Below are positions 46,409 to 54,112 of a DNA stretch of 64,000 nt, in pieces. The DNA comes from Lacinutrix sp. WUR7 (lineage in GTDB: Bacteria > Bacteroidota > Bacteroidia > Flavobacteriales > Flavobacteriaceae), in NCBI RefSeq assembly GCF_016864015.1, contig NZ_CP045067.1, positions 2,019,001-2,083,000 on the forward strand, read 5' to 3'. The notes under the pieces are model-generated. The model saw only the letters and a list, made by a program, of their open reading frames with translations, was not told the DNA's origin and searched no databases. Position 1 is the stretch's first letter; the number at the start of each line of letters is the position of its first letter. A program made the position numbers and the translations under genes.

Positions 46409-47086
46409 TTATTCGTGAATTATTTTACCATCCTCCATCGTGATAATTCTATCGGTGCGATTGGCAAAATCTTCATCATGGGTTACAATTAATAAGGAAA
46501 GGTTTTCCTCTACACTTAGCTTTTTAAATATATTAAAGACATTATCTGCATTATGACTATCTAAGTTTCCTGTTGGCTCGTCACCCATAATTATTAATGG
46601 ATTATTGATCAGTGCTCTTGCTATTGCAACACGTTGTTTTTCGCCACCAGAGACTTGAGATGCGCGCTTATGTGCCAAATGTTCGATGTTTAAAATTCTT
46701 AGTTTTTCAAGTGCATCTTTTTCAATTTCTTTAACGCTTTTTTCTCCTAGTTTTTTGGCAGGAAGCATGACGTTTTCTAATACGGTAAACTCTGAAAGTA
46801 AATAATGAAATTGAAATACAAAGCCAATATGTTTATTTCTAATTAGCGTTAATTTTTGTCTGCTGTCTCCCGTTATCAAATCGTTATTCAAATACAGTTC
46901 TCCTTCGTATTCTGTATCCATAGTAGATAAAATGTACAATAAGGTAGATTTTCCACAACCAGATTTTCCCATAATGGAAACAAATTCTCCTTTATTAATT
47001 TTAAAGTTAATATCCTTAAGCACATGAAAAAGCACAGGCTTTTTAAAGTATTTGTTTATATTTTTTGCTTCTAGAACTGTTTCCAT
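46409..47086 (-). CDS. MacB/LolD-type ABC transporter ATP-binding protein
   Basis: From the ATG at 47086 the protein is 225 residues with Walker A GKSGCGKS, Q-loop FVFQFHYLL, signature VSGGEKQRVAIARAL, Walker B IIMGDEPTGNLDS and switch His VTHDED. The open frame continues upstream to 47200, but that extension overlaps the permease gene and has a non-family sequence. The TAATG overlap with the permease stop fixes the start. It powers the FtsX-like permease encoded just upstream. It is the last gene of the 50484-46409 operon. Confidence 0.92.
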   Translation of the reverse strand: METVLEAKNINKYFKKPVLFHVLKDINFKINKGEFVSIMGKSGCGKSTLLYILSTMDTEYEGELYLNNDLITGDSRQKLTLIRNKHIGFVFQFHYLLSEFTVLENVMLPAKKLGEKSVKEIEKDALEKLRILNIEHLAHKRASQVSGGEKQRVAIARALINNPLIIMGDEPTGNLDSHNADNVFNIFKKLSVEENLSLLIVTHDEDFANRTDRIITMEDGKIIHE

Positions 47087-48348
47087 TATTGTCCTCGTAT
47101 TATTTTTACTGGATCTATTTTTTTTGCTTTTAGTGATGGCAAATAGCCTGCGAAAAAAGTAGAGATGATTGCAAAAGAAAAACCTATTACATAATACCAA
47201 ACATTAAAATCAATAGGATACGTATCTACTTTGGCTAATGCTTCTGTTTTAAACGGAATAGTGCTAATTATATTTGTAAATATTAAGCCTATTAAGAGTC
47301 CTAGAGCACCACCAATGACACCAATTATCAACGCTTGACTCATGAAAATATACTGCACATCATTACCTGAAAAACCGATTGCTTTTAAAATGGCAATGTC
47401 ATTCATTTTTTCATAAATAAGCATGCTTAAAATATTATATACACCAAAACCAGCAACTATTAATAAGGCTATAGAAACGGCGTAAGTAATAAGATTTCTA
47501 ACATCTGTTCCTGTTTCAAATTGTGCATTTGCAGTTTTAATATCTATTGCCGTTACATTAAATTGTTGTTCTGTTTTTTTAGATAAGGGTAATGCTTTTT
47601 CGATATCATAAAGCTTCACATTAATATCTGTGATATAATTTTGTGCTTCCCCTAAAATACGTTGTACCGTTTTTAGGTTTACAAAACTTTGAATCGCATC
47701 AATATCAGAAACACCACTTTGGTAAAGCCCCACAATTTTTAAGGGGAATATATCTCCTTTTATAGTGCTTATTTGTACTCTGTCTCCAACAGATAATGCC
47801 ATTTTTTTTGCAATACCAGAACCTAATAAAATACCGTTTTCTGTGTTTTTAAGTTTTTCTGGAGAACCTGCAATAATGTAATCTCTAAAATTAAATAATC
47901 GAGCTTCATCAATTGGTTGTATTCCTGTTAAGTTTCCAGCTATTTCAATAGATCCAGCTATGTAGAATATTTGTGTTTTTATTTGTGGTATGGCACCTTT
48001 TACATCTTCGTTTTTATTTAAAAATTGAATGATTGGTGAGGCATTATGGATTTTTTTCTGACTTAATTTAGGTTTAATAGAATGTACCACATTAAAGCTG
48101 TTTTTAAAAGCATCATATATATCTACTGGTTGCTTTTTTGAAGGTTCAATTTCATTATATATATGAATGTGAGGGGTTTGATTTAAAATTAAATCGTCCA
48201 ACATATTATTTAAACCTGTCATAAAGCTAACCAAAGTAATGTATGCACCAATACCAAAAGTAACACCTAAAGCAGCAATGGCAGTAGACTTAAATTTGGT
48301 TAATAATTGCTTTTTTGCAATGTCTATTATGACGGTCCAGTTTACCAT
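47086..48348 (-). CDS. MacB/FtsX-type ABC transporter permease
   Basis: A 420-residue permease with one N-terminal membrane helix and a large periplasmic domain (about 45-280). Three C-terminal helices follow, with the FtsX-type motif YEKMNDIAILKAIGFSGNDV between them. The ending LKAKKIDPVKIIRGQ is typical of LolC/E and MacB-like permeases. Such systems extrude lipoproteins, peptides or small hydrophobic compounds across the envelope by mechanotransmission. The cargo is unknown. The start overlaps the adaptor stop (TAATG), so adaptor, permease and ATPase are made in fixed proportion. Confidence 0.9.
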   Translation of the reverse strand: MVNWTVIIDIAKKQLLTKFKSTAIAALGVTFGIGAYITLVSFMTGLNNMLDDLILNQTPHIHIYNEIEPSKKQPVDIYDAFKNSFNVVHSIKPKLSQKKIHNASPIIQFLNKNEDVKGAIPQIKTQIFYIAGSIEIAGNLTGIQPIDEARLFNFRDYIIAGSPEKLKNTENGILLGSGIAKKMALSVGDRVQISTIKGDIFPLKIVGLYQSGVSDIDAIQSFVNLKTVQRILGEAQNYITDINVKLYDIEKALPLSKKTEQQFNVTAIDIKTANAQFETGTDVRNLITYAVSIALLIVAGFGVYNILSMLIYEKMNDIAILKAIGFSGNDVQYIFMSQALIIGVIGGALGLLIGLIFTNIISTIPFKTEALAKVDTYPIDFNVWYYVIGFSFAIISTFFAGYLPSLKAKKIDPVKIIRGQ

Positions 48349-49427
48349 TATTCTGGTTTATAGATATAGGTGTCTTTGGTGATTCCGCTTAAGACTTCAA
48401 TAAACTCCATGTTTCCTAAACCGGTAGTAATAGGTACTAAACCATCGTCGGTTTTCACTTGGTTATTATCTGTGATGTAATTTTTTGGAACCGTTAAAAC
48501 TTTTTCCTTTTTAGATATTATAATGTTGGCTTCACCCGAAAGTCCTGGGTAAAGTACTTTTGGAGGATTTACAAATACAGCTTCCACTTTAAAGGTTTGG
48601 TTGCGTTCGTCTTTTTTAGGATATATTTTAGATACTTTTCCTTTTATTACATTACCACTATAAGCATCGAGAGTGATTAAAACATCTTGGTTTTTTACAA
48701 TTTTAACAATGTCTACTTCATCTACTAACATATCCATGATAAATGTGGAGGCACTACCAATAGAGGCTACAGGTTCTATGGTATTTACTAATTCGCCAGA
48801 TTCTTTGTAAAGCGCATATACTTTACCGTTTATAGCGCTTTTTACAGTAAAATCTTTCGTGCTAATTAATGACGTTTGATAGACATTATGTGCTTGTTTT
48901 ACACTTGTGCTTAACTGGTTTTTAGTTTGATTATATTTGTTTTTAAGTACTGTTAAATTGTTTTTCGATAGTTGGTAGTTTAACTGTTTTGCATCAAATT
49001 CTGCTTTAGATCCTATGCTTTGTTTCCAAAGGTTTTGTTGTCTGAAAAAGTTAATAGAATCATTTTTATATTTTAGGTTAGCAGCTTCTATTTCATCTTT
49101 AATTCCGGCTAAAATGGCAGCGCTTCCATTGTAATTTTCTTTCGCTAAATCTAAAGATAGTTTCGCGTTTTGGGTATTTAAAATTGGTGTATTATTTATT
49201 ATTTGAGCGATAGCTTCGTTTTTTTTAACGATATCCCCTTCTTCCACAAGATTCCTGTCTAAAATACCAGAAACAATGGCGTAAGCTTGGTATAAGCTAT
49301 CCGGTTGTACCGTAACAGAAGTATATACAGATTCGGTTAAATCTTGTTCAATAGGAAGGATTTTATCTTCATTTTTAGAACAGGAAATACAAAAGAAAAG
49401 TATAGCAGGGACAAATAAATATCTCAT
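48348..49427 (-). CDS. HlyD/MacA-type periplasmic adaptor lipoprotein
   Basis: A 359-residue adaptor. The N terminus has a lipobox (LFVPAILFFCISC, Cys at residue 16), so it is a lipoprotein. Then come a barrel/lipoyl half (ASGILDRN-like VSGILDRNLVEEGDIVKKNEAIAQI; read in parts), a long alpha-hairpin (about 75-175), and the returning lipoyl half FTVKSAINGKVYALYKESGELV. The beta-barrel with KVSKIYPKKDERNQTFKVEAVF ends the protein. It should link the MacB-like permease to an outer-membrane exit, but no TolC-type gene is in the operon. Confidence 0.88.
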   Translation of the reverse strand: MRYLFVPAILFFCISCSKNEDKILPIEQDLTESVYTSVTVQPDSLYQAYAIVSGILDRNLVEEGDIVKKNEAIAQIINNTPILNTQNAKLSLDLAKENYNGSAAILAGIKDEIEAANLKYKNDSINFFRQQNLWKQSIGSKAEFDAKQLNYQLSKNNLTVLKNKYNQTKNQLSTSVKQAHNVYQTSLISTKDFTVKSAINGKVYALYKESGELVNTIEPVASIGSASTFIMDMLVDEVDIVKIVKNQDVLITLDAYSGNVIKGKVSKIYPKKDERNQTFKVEAVFVNPPKVLYPGLSGEANIIISKKEKVLTVPKNYITDNNQVKTDDGLVPITTGLGNMEFIEVLSGITKDTYIYKPE

Positions 49428-49433
49428 GTAATG

Positions 49434-50039
49434 TTAGTCTATTTTTTTAAGATTCCATTGCTTGTTTTTTGTCATTACAGCTACTAGTTTTTCGGAAATG
49501 AACTGAGATGTAATCGCTGGTGCTTTCTTTAAATTTGTAGCGGATAATTCTACTGGAATTGCTTCTGTTAAATAGGTTTTAATCTTTCCGGAAGTATCTA
49601 TAACAACTTGAAAATATTTGTATTCCACTATTTCCTTGTTAAGCAGATTATTTCTGCCTAAATCTACTTTAACTAATTCTAAAGCAATAGCGTAGTTGTT
49701 GTTAAAAGTAGTAGCATTTAAAAACTGAGGTTCAATAACGGTTTTTCCAGATGTATCGATAAAGCCATAATAGTTAATGCCATCTTTTTTTTGTTTGATT
49801 AAACATCTTTCGTTATTAAATATTGGATAGTTACCAGCTTCTGTTTTCGTTTCCACCACATCATCTCGAAAATCTATAACGACGGTACCTTCTTTATTTA
49901 TAAATGCCCATTGGTTATCTTTTTTAATAGCGGCTAAGTCCTCATTAAATGTGGAAATGTAGTCTAAGTTTTCCATGGTTTGTGTAAACCCTAAAAGTGG
50001 GATTAGTAATAATGCGAATAGTGATATTAATTTTTTCAT
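49434..50039 (-). CDS. Exported WG-repeat protein
   Basis: A 201-residue protein with a signal peptide (KKLISLFALLLIPLLGFTQ). WG-type repeats follow: LAAIKKDNQWAFINKEGTVVI and YYGFIDTSGKTVIEPQFLNA (read in parts), with a third degenerate copy at FQVVIDTSGKIKTYL. WG repeats are probable protein-binding beta modules. The gene sits 6 bases before the adaptor gene and 28 after the TerB-like gene. A function as a periplasmic partner of the exporter is inferred. Confidence 0.75.
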   Translation of the reverse strand: MKKLISLFALLLIPLLGFTQTMENLDYISTFNEDLAAIKKDNQWAFINKEGTVVIDFRDDVVETKTEAGNYPIFNNERCLIKQKKDGINYYGFIDTSGKTVIEPQFLNATTFNNNYAIALELVKVDLGRNNLLNKEIVEYKYFQVVIDTSGKIKTYLTEAIPVELSATNLKKAPAITSQFISEKLVAVMTKNKQWNLKKID

Positions 50040-50067
50040 GATCTTATTATTTTTGATTATTTTAAAG

Positions 50068-50484
50068 TTATATATCTGTTTTCTTTAATTCAATTTCAAG
50101 TTTAGCAAGTAATATAAGTTCCGATTTATTTTTACCAGCAAAACTATTTGCTATCGCATTGGCAGTCTGTAATATTAACTGTTTAATAGCTTCTGTGAAT
50201 AAATGGTTTTGTTCATTTTTATAATGTATAAAATCGGAGTAGCAGTTTTCTGCATCTAAATTGTTTTCACGATGCAGTAAATCGAAAACAAATTCCATTT
50301 GGTAAGCCGCATCAGAACCAAATTCATCCTCTAAACAATCTACTTTTAACCAATCTAATTTCACGATTTGTTTTAAGGTTTCAACCTCTAAAGGTGCCAC
50401 ATTGTTGTCTGCAGCAGCTATGGCGTAAAATAATTTTCCTAAGTTTTGATAAAAATTATGAGTTAATTTTTTTTTCTTTTTCAT
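50068..50484 (-). CDS. TerB-like protein
   Basis: A 138-residue soluble all-helical protein resembling the TerB/tellurite-resistance fold: YAIAAADNNVAPLEVETLKQIV near residue 15 (read in parts), with the acidic AAADNNVAPLE loop typical of the family's metal-binding region. A second helical half starts near 95. TerB domains act in metal-linked stress responses at the membrane; the exact role is not known. It is the first gene of the exporter operon and is driven by the FNR-type promoter at 50505-50547. Confidence 0.65.
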   Translation of the reverse strand: MKKKKKLTHNFYQNLGKLFYAIAAADNNVAPLEVETLKQIVKLDWLKVDCLEDEFGSDAAYQMEFVFDLLHRENNLDAENCYSDFIHYKNEQNHLFTEAIKQLILQTANAIANSFAGKNKSELILLAKLEIELKKTDI

Positions 50485-50504
50485 CTTTCACAGATTTGCA
50501 AGTA

Positions 50505-50547
50505 TAAATCTAATTACTTGTTAGCGATTAAATTATGATATTAATCA
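50505..50547 (-). promoter_or_regulatory. FNR-type site shared by the divergent TerB-like operon and the histidine kinase gene
   Basis: TGATATTAATCA at 50536-50547 (centre 50541.5). On the minus strand the -7 TAGATTTA is at 50512-50505, 29.5 bases away. On the plus strand a -7 TAGTTTTG is at 50582-50589, 40.5 bases away, one helical turn further, so the kinase/regulator operon might be autoregulated from the same site. Confidence 0.68.
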
Positions 50548-50581
50548 GTTATTAGAATTAAATATGTATGGTTTAGCACAT

Positions 50582-50589
50582 ATAGTTTT
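50582..50589 (+). promoter_or_regulatory. -7 promoter element of the PAS kinase operon
   Basis: TAGTTTTG matches TAnnTTTG. It lies 37 bases before the kinase ATG. No TTG at -33 is present, in keeping with activator dependence. Confidence 0.5.
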
Positions 50590-50625
50590 GTATTTTTAAA
50601 GCAGTATTAAAACTTAGCGTTATAT

Positions 50626-51867
50626 ATGTTTAAAATAGATCAAGAGATTTTTAATGTACTTTTTGAAGCTGTTTCTGAAGGTGTGATTGTAGTAGACGAA
50701 CAGCAGAATATTGTGTTTACAAACTCTTCGGCAGAGGTCATGTTTGGTTACCAAAAAGGAAAACTTTTAAACCAAACGTTAAGTATTCTTATTCCAAAAA
50801 ACTATCATGCAGGACACGGAGCGCATTTTAATGGTTTCATGAAACACAAAGAAAGTAGGCCAATGGGAAGAGGTCGTGATTTGTATGGAGCACGAAAAGA
50901 TGGAAGTAGTTTTCCTGTCGAGGCTGGATTAAATCCATTTGAAATGGATGGAGAAGGGTATATAATGGCTTTGGTAATTGATATTTCTGTACGAAAGCAA
51001 CAAGAAATGGAAATCCAGCAATTAAATGAAGAGTTGGAAGAAAAAGTATCCCAAAGAACCAAAGAGTTAAGTACTACAATAGATAAATTAAAAGTTGTAA
51101 ATATAGAGTTGGATGCAGAAAATAAAAAGCGAATTGAAGCGGAAAACAAAATAAAAAATGCACTTAAAAAAGAAATAGAACTTAACGAATTAAAAACGAA
51201 ATTTCTATCGCTAGTATCTCATGAATTTAAAACGCCATTAAGTGGGATATTGACTTCTACAATGCTCTTAAGTAAATATAAACTAGAAGAACAACAAGAA
51301 AAAAGGGATAAGCATATAGAAACGATTACCAATAAAGTGCACTATCTTAATAATATTTTAAATGATTTTTTATCTATTGAAAAATTAGAAACGGGTAATG
51401 TTAATTATAAGGTGAGTACTTTTAAATTAAGTAAAGTGGTAAACGAAGTGGTTTATAGTGCTAATATGCTTTTAAAGCTTGGACAAAAAATTAGTTATCC
51501 AGAAAATATTGATCATATTTCGCTAACTCAAGACGAAAAAATTATTGAACTAGCATTGTCCAACCTAGTAAATAACGCTATTAAATACTCGCCAGAAAAT
51601 TCTACTGTAAAAATTATTATTAGTCAAGATAACAAAAATACTAGCATTCAGATAGTAGATAATGGCATTGGAATTCCTGAAAAAGACCAAAAAAATATTT
51701 TTAATCGTTATTTTAGAGCCGAAAATGCATTGCTAACACAAGGAACAGGAATTGGACTAAACATAATTAAAACCCATTTTGAAAACTTAGGCGGATGCAT
51801 AAACTTTAAAAGTGAAGAAAATAAAGGATCTACATTTATAATTACAATACCTAATATAGTCAAATAA
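50626..51867 (+). CDS. FixL-like PAS histidine kinase
   Basis: Cytosolic sensor kinase of 413 residues. The PAS domain (about 5-122) is of the FixL type, with PKNYHAGHGAHF, RGRDLYGARKDGSSFPVEAG. By eye, H64 and R84 align with the heme-ligand His and the ligand-sensing Arg of rhizobial FixL (20 residues apart in both), so oxygen or redox sensing is possible but not shown. A coiled coil (about 123-185) leads to HisKA with H199 in LVSHEFKTPLSG. The ATPase domain has LSNLVNNAIKYS, DNGIGIP and GTGIGLNI. No membrane segment is present. The stop overlaps the regulator start (TAATG), so the two form a pair. Confidence 0.9.
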   Translation: MFKIDQEIFNVLFEAVSEGVIVVDEQQNIVFTNSSAEVMFGYQKGKLLNQTLSILIPKNYHAGHGAHFNGFMKHKESRPMGRGRDLYGARKDGSSFPVEAGLNPFEMDGEGYIMALVIDISVRKQQEMEIQQLNEELEEKVSQRTKELSTTIDKLKVVNIELDAENKKRIEAENKIKNALKKEIELNELKTKFLSLVSHEFKTPLSGILTSTMLLSKYKLEEQQEKRDKHIETITNKVHYLNNILNDFLSIEKLETGNVNYKVSTFKLSKVVNEVVYSANMLLKLGQKISYPENIDHISLTQDEKIIELALSNLVNNAIKYSPENSTVKIIISQDNKNTSIQIVDNGIGIPEKDQKNIFNRYFRAENALLTQGTGIGLNIIKTHFENLGGCINFKSEENKGSTFIITIPNIVK

Positions 51868-52919
51868 TGAACAATATTTTATTAATTGAAGATGATATCG
51901 TTTTAAGAGAAAACACAGCCGAACTTTTAGAACTTTCTAATTACAATGTGGTTACCGCTGCAAATGGTAAATTAGGAGTGGAAGCAGCAATTAAAGAGCT
52001 TCCAGATATTATAGTTTGCGATATAATGATGCCTGAACTAGATGGTTATGGTGTTTTAGAAGCATTATCTAAAAATGAAAGTACACAATACATTCCATTT
52101 ATATTCTTATCTGCTAAAACAGAAAGAAAAGATGTTAGAAAAGGAATGGACCTTGGTGCAGACGATTATATCACCAAGCCCTTTGAAGAAGAAGAGCTTA
52201 CAAGTGCTATAGAAAGTAGAATTGCAAGAGCTTCTATATTAAAAGATATAAGAGATAAGCAAAATAGCAATACGGAAGAAGAAGAAAATGAACTAAGAAC
52301 ATTAAATGATCTTAAAAACTATTTTGACGATAACGGCAAACCTTTTAGTTTTAAAAAAGGCGACGTCATATATAATGAAGGTCAAAACTCTAATTATATA
52401 TTTTTAGTAACTAAAGGGGTTGTAAAGTGTTACAAATTTGATGAACAAGGAAAGGAACTAATAACAGCATTACACAAAGAAGATGATTTATTTGGTTACA
52501 CTTCTTTTATTCAAAATATCCCATACCAAGAATCTGCAGGAGTTATTAAAGACGCAGAATTAGCTGGTATTTCTAAAGAACAACTTGCAGATGTTTTAAA
52601 TAGTAATCATAAAATAACTTTAGAACTCATTCAATTACTCACAGACGATTTAAAAGGTGTAAAAAATCAATTGTTAGAAATGGCATACAGCTCTGTAAGT
52701 AAAAAAACAGCAAGCACTATTTTAAAATTTGCCGAAAAATTAAACAACAAACCAAATCAACCTATAAAAATTTCGCGTAGTGATTTATCCAGTGTTGCAG
52801 GTATTGCAACAGAAACTTTAATTAGAACCATGTCTAGTTTTAAAAAGCAAGGTTTAATTGAAATTGAAGGCAGAAATGTTACCATTGTTAACCTTGAAAA
52901 ACTAAAGGAAATCGTTTAA
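51867..52919 (+). CDS. Response regulator fused to a Crp/FNR-type DNA-binding protein
   Basis: A 350-residue regulator in one chain. The receiver domain (1-120) has phospho-acceptor D52 in IVCDIMMPE and K104 in YITKPF. A cyclic-nucleotide-binding-like beta-roll (about 148-260; FKKGDVIYNEGQNSNYIFLVTKG, read in part) follows. A Crp-type winged helix (about 270-350) has the recognition segment GIATETLIRTMSSF. E316 and R320 are the residues that in CRP and FNR contact the TGA half-site. There is no N-terminal Cys cluster for an FNR-type iron-sulphur centre. It probably turns the kinase signal into binding at TGA-N6-TCA sites around it. This is one protein doing what FixJ plus FixK do in rhizobia. 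Confidence 0.9.
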   Translation: MNNILLIEDDIVLRENTAELLELSNYNVVTAANGKLGVEAAIKELPDIIVCDIMMPELDGYGVLEALSKNESTQYIPFIFLSAKTERKDVRKGMDLGADDYITKPFEEEELTSAIESRIARASILKDIRDKQNSNTEEEENELRTLNDLKNYFDDNGKPFSFKKGDVIYNEGQNSNYIFLVTKGVVKCYKFDEQGKELITALHKEDDLFGYTSFIQNIPYQESAGVIKDAELAGISKEQLADVLNSNHKITLELIQLLTDDLKGVKNQLLEMAYSSVSKKTASTILKFAEKLNNKPNQPIKISRSDLSSVAGIATETLIRTMSSFKKQGLIEIEGRNVTIVNLEKLKEIV

Positions 52920-52932
52920 AATGGTATCATTA

Positions 52933-52975
52933 TGATATTCGTCATATTTTAAAAAGTGCATTACATTTAACTTTG
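52933..52975 (+). promoter_or_regulatory. FNR-type site and -7 element of the first Usp gene
   Basis: TGATATTCGTCA at 52933-52944 (centre 52938.5) and -7 TAACTTTG at 52968-52975, 29.5 bases apart. The start codon is at 52994. Confidence 0.72.
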
Positions 52976-52993
52976 TTTTAAAGTTGAATATCA

Positions 52994-53839
52994 ATGAATA
53001 ATATTTTATTACCAACAGACTTTTCAGACAACTCATGGAATGCAATTACTTATGCGTTAAATTTTTATGAGAATGCTGCATGTAACTTTTATTTACTTCA
53101 TGTAAATGAACTAAGCGATATTGTGGTTAATGATTCTTCATATGATACTAGTCAAGAAACTATTCAAGAAGTATATAGTAAACCAACTAAAAAGAAGTTG
53201 GTAGCATTATTAAAAAAAATATCTGAAAAGATACCACACAATAATAATCATAAGCTTTACACTATTTCAGATAATAACTTTTTTATTGAATCTATTAGAG
53301 AACAGGTGCAAGAAAAAAAGATTGATGTCATTGTAATGGGAACCAAAGGTGCATCTGGATTAAAAAAATATATTACCGGTAGTAATACAGGCGATGTGAT
53401 AACTAAAGTGAAGTGTACCACATTGGTGGTGCCAGAAAACGCAAAATATAACAAGATTGAAGAAGTTGCGTTCCCTACAGATTACTCCATAAATTACAAC
53501 CTGCAAACCTTGTTGCCTCTTTCTAAAATATTAGATGCTAATTCTTCAAATTTAAGAATATTACACATTAGTAATGTAGATGAAAAACTAAATGTTAGTC
53601 AGCAACAAAACAAAGAGCTATTAGCAGATTATTTTAATAATAGTAAGTATAGTTTTCATAATCTAACCAATAAAAAAGTAGAAAATGCCATACAATGCTT
53701 TATAGAGTCTAGAAATATTGGTTTAATTGCAATGGTAGCAAAGAATCTTAATTATTTTCAGCAAATACTATTTCATAACAAAGTAGAAAATATTAGTTAT
53801 CATACCGATATTCCGTTTTTAGTATTGCATGAAATATAA
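52994..53839 (+). CDS. Universal stress protein, double-domain (first of four)
   Basis: A 281-residue tandem Usp protein. The N-terminal domain starts ILLPTDFSDNSWNAITYAL and holds the ATP-binding motif GTKGASGLKKYITGSN (near 116). The second domain (about 150-281) keeps the fold (VAFPTDYSINYNL) but has lost the G-x2-G-x9-G-S motif. In its place is a segment matching that of its neighbours only in outline (AKNLNYFQQILFHNKVENI). It probably binds ATP or nucleotide stress signals. It is transcribed alone from an FNR-type promoter and is followed by a second such promoter. Confidence 0.9.
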   Translation: MNNILLPTDFSDNSWNAITYALNFYENAACNFYLLHVNELSDIVVNDSSYDTSQETIQEVYSKPTKKKLVALLKKISEKIPHNNNHKLYTISDNNFFIESIREQVQEKKIDVIVMGTKGASGLKKYITGSNTGDVITKVKCTTLVVPENAKYNKIEEVAFPTDYSINYNLQTLLPLSKILDANSSNLRILHISNVDEKLNVSQQQNKELLADYFNNSKYSFHNLTNKKVENAIQCFIESRNIGLIAMVAKNLNYFQQILFHNKVENISYHTDIPFLVLHEI

Positions 53840-53884
53840 CAATTAGAATAGGGAAACATTAGAGTTGAAAATAAAAATAAAACA

Positions 53885-53927
53885 TGACAAAAGTCATAGT
53901 AAATTGCTTTTAATTAAAGTAATTTTA
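53885..53927 (+). promoter_or_regulatory. FNR-type site and -7 element with no protein gene behind it
   Basis: Perfectly symmetrical TGACAAAAGTCA at 53885-53896 (centre 53890.5) and -7 TAATTTTA at 53920-53927, 29.5 bases apart. Transcription would begin near 53933 and run into the terminator at 53991-54019. Confidence 0.62.
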
Positions 53928-53932
53928 TAATG

Positions 53933-54019
53933 TAATTTAAGGAGTATATGATGTTCATTATTAATTAAATTACTTGCTATTAATCCATGAAAAAGCCAGA
54001 TTTTAATCTGGCTTTTTTT
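53933..54019 (+). ncRNA. Candidate small RNA of about 87 nt between two Usp genes
   Basis: Bounded by the FNR-type promoter at 53885-53927 and a Rho-independent terminator at 53991-54019, with no protein-like ORF. The only start codons inside lead to a six-codon frame (53948-53968), preceded by GGAG. The candidate could base-pair with messages of the stress block or encode a tiny peptide. The alternative is that it is only the 3' untranslated end of the first Usp gene, but that would not explain a second promoter. Confidence 0.45.
53991..54019 (+). terminator. Rho-independent terminator between the first and second Usp genes
   Basis: 12-bp stem AAAAGCCAGATT (53991-54002) / AATCTGGCTTTT (54005-54016) with a T run to 54019. 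It is the end of the candidate small RNA and/or of the first Usp gene. Confidence 0.88.
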
Positions 54020-54043
54020 ATATATAGTAATTCTTTGCTTTAC

Positions 54044-54086
54044 TGATATTTGTCATTGTTTTATATAGCATGCATTGTTACATTTA
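54044..54086 (+). promoter_or_regulatory. FNR-type site and -7 element of the three-Usp/nuclease operon
   Basis: TGATATTTGTCA at 54044-54055 (centre 54049.5) and -7 TACATTTA at 54079-54086, 29.5 bases apart. The first gene starts at 54113. Confidence 0.72.
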
Positions 54087-54112
54087 GTTAATTAAATATA
54101 AACAATATAGCT

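Noticed and set aside
47087-47200. 38-residue N-terminal extension of the ABC ATPase
   Set aside because: It lies within the permease gene, and the TAATG overlap at 47086 gives the family-typical start.
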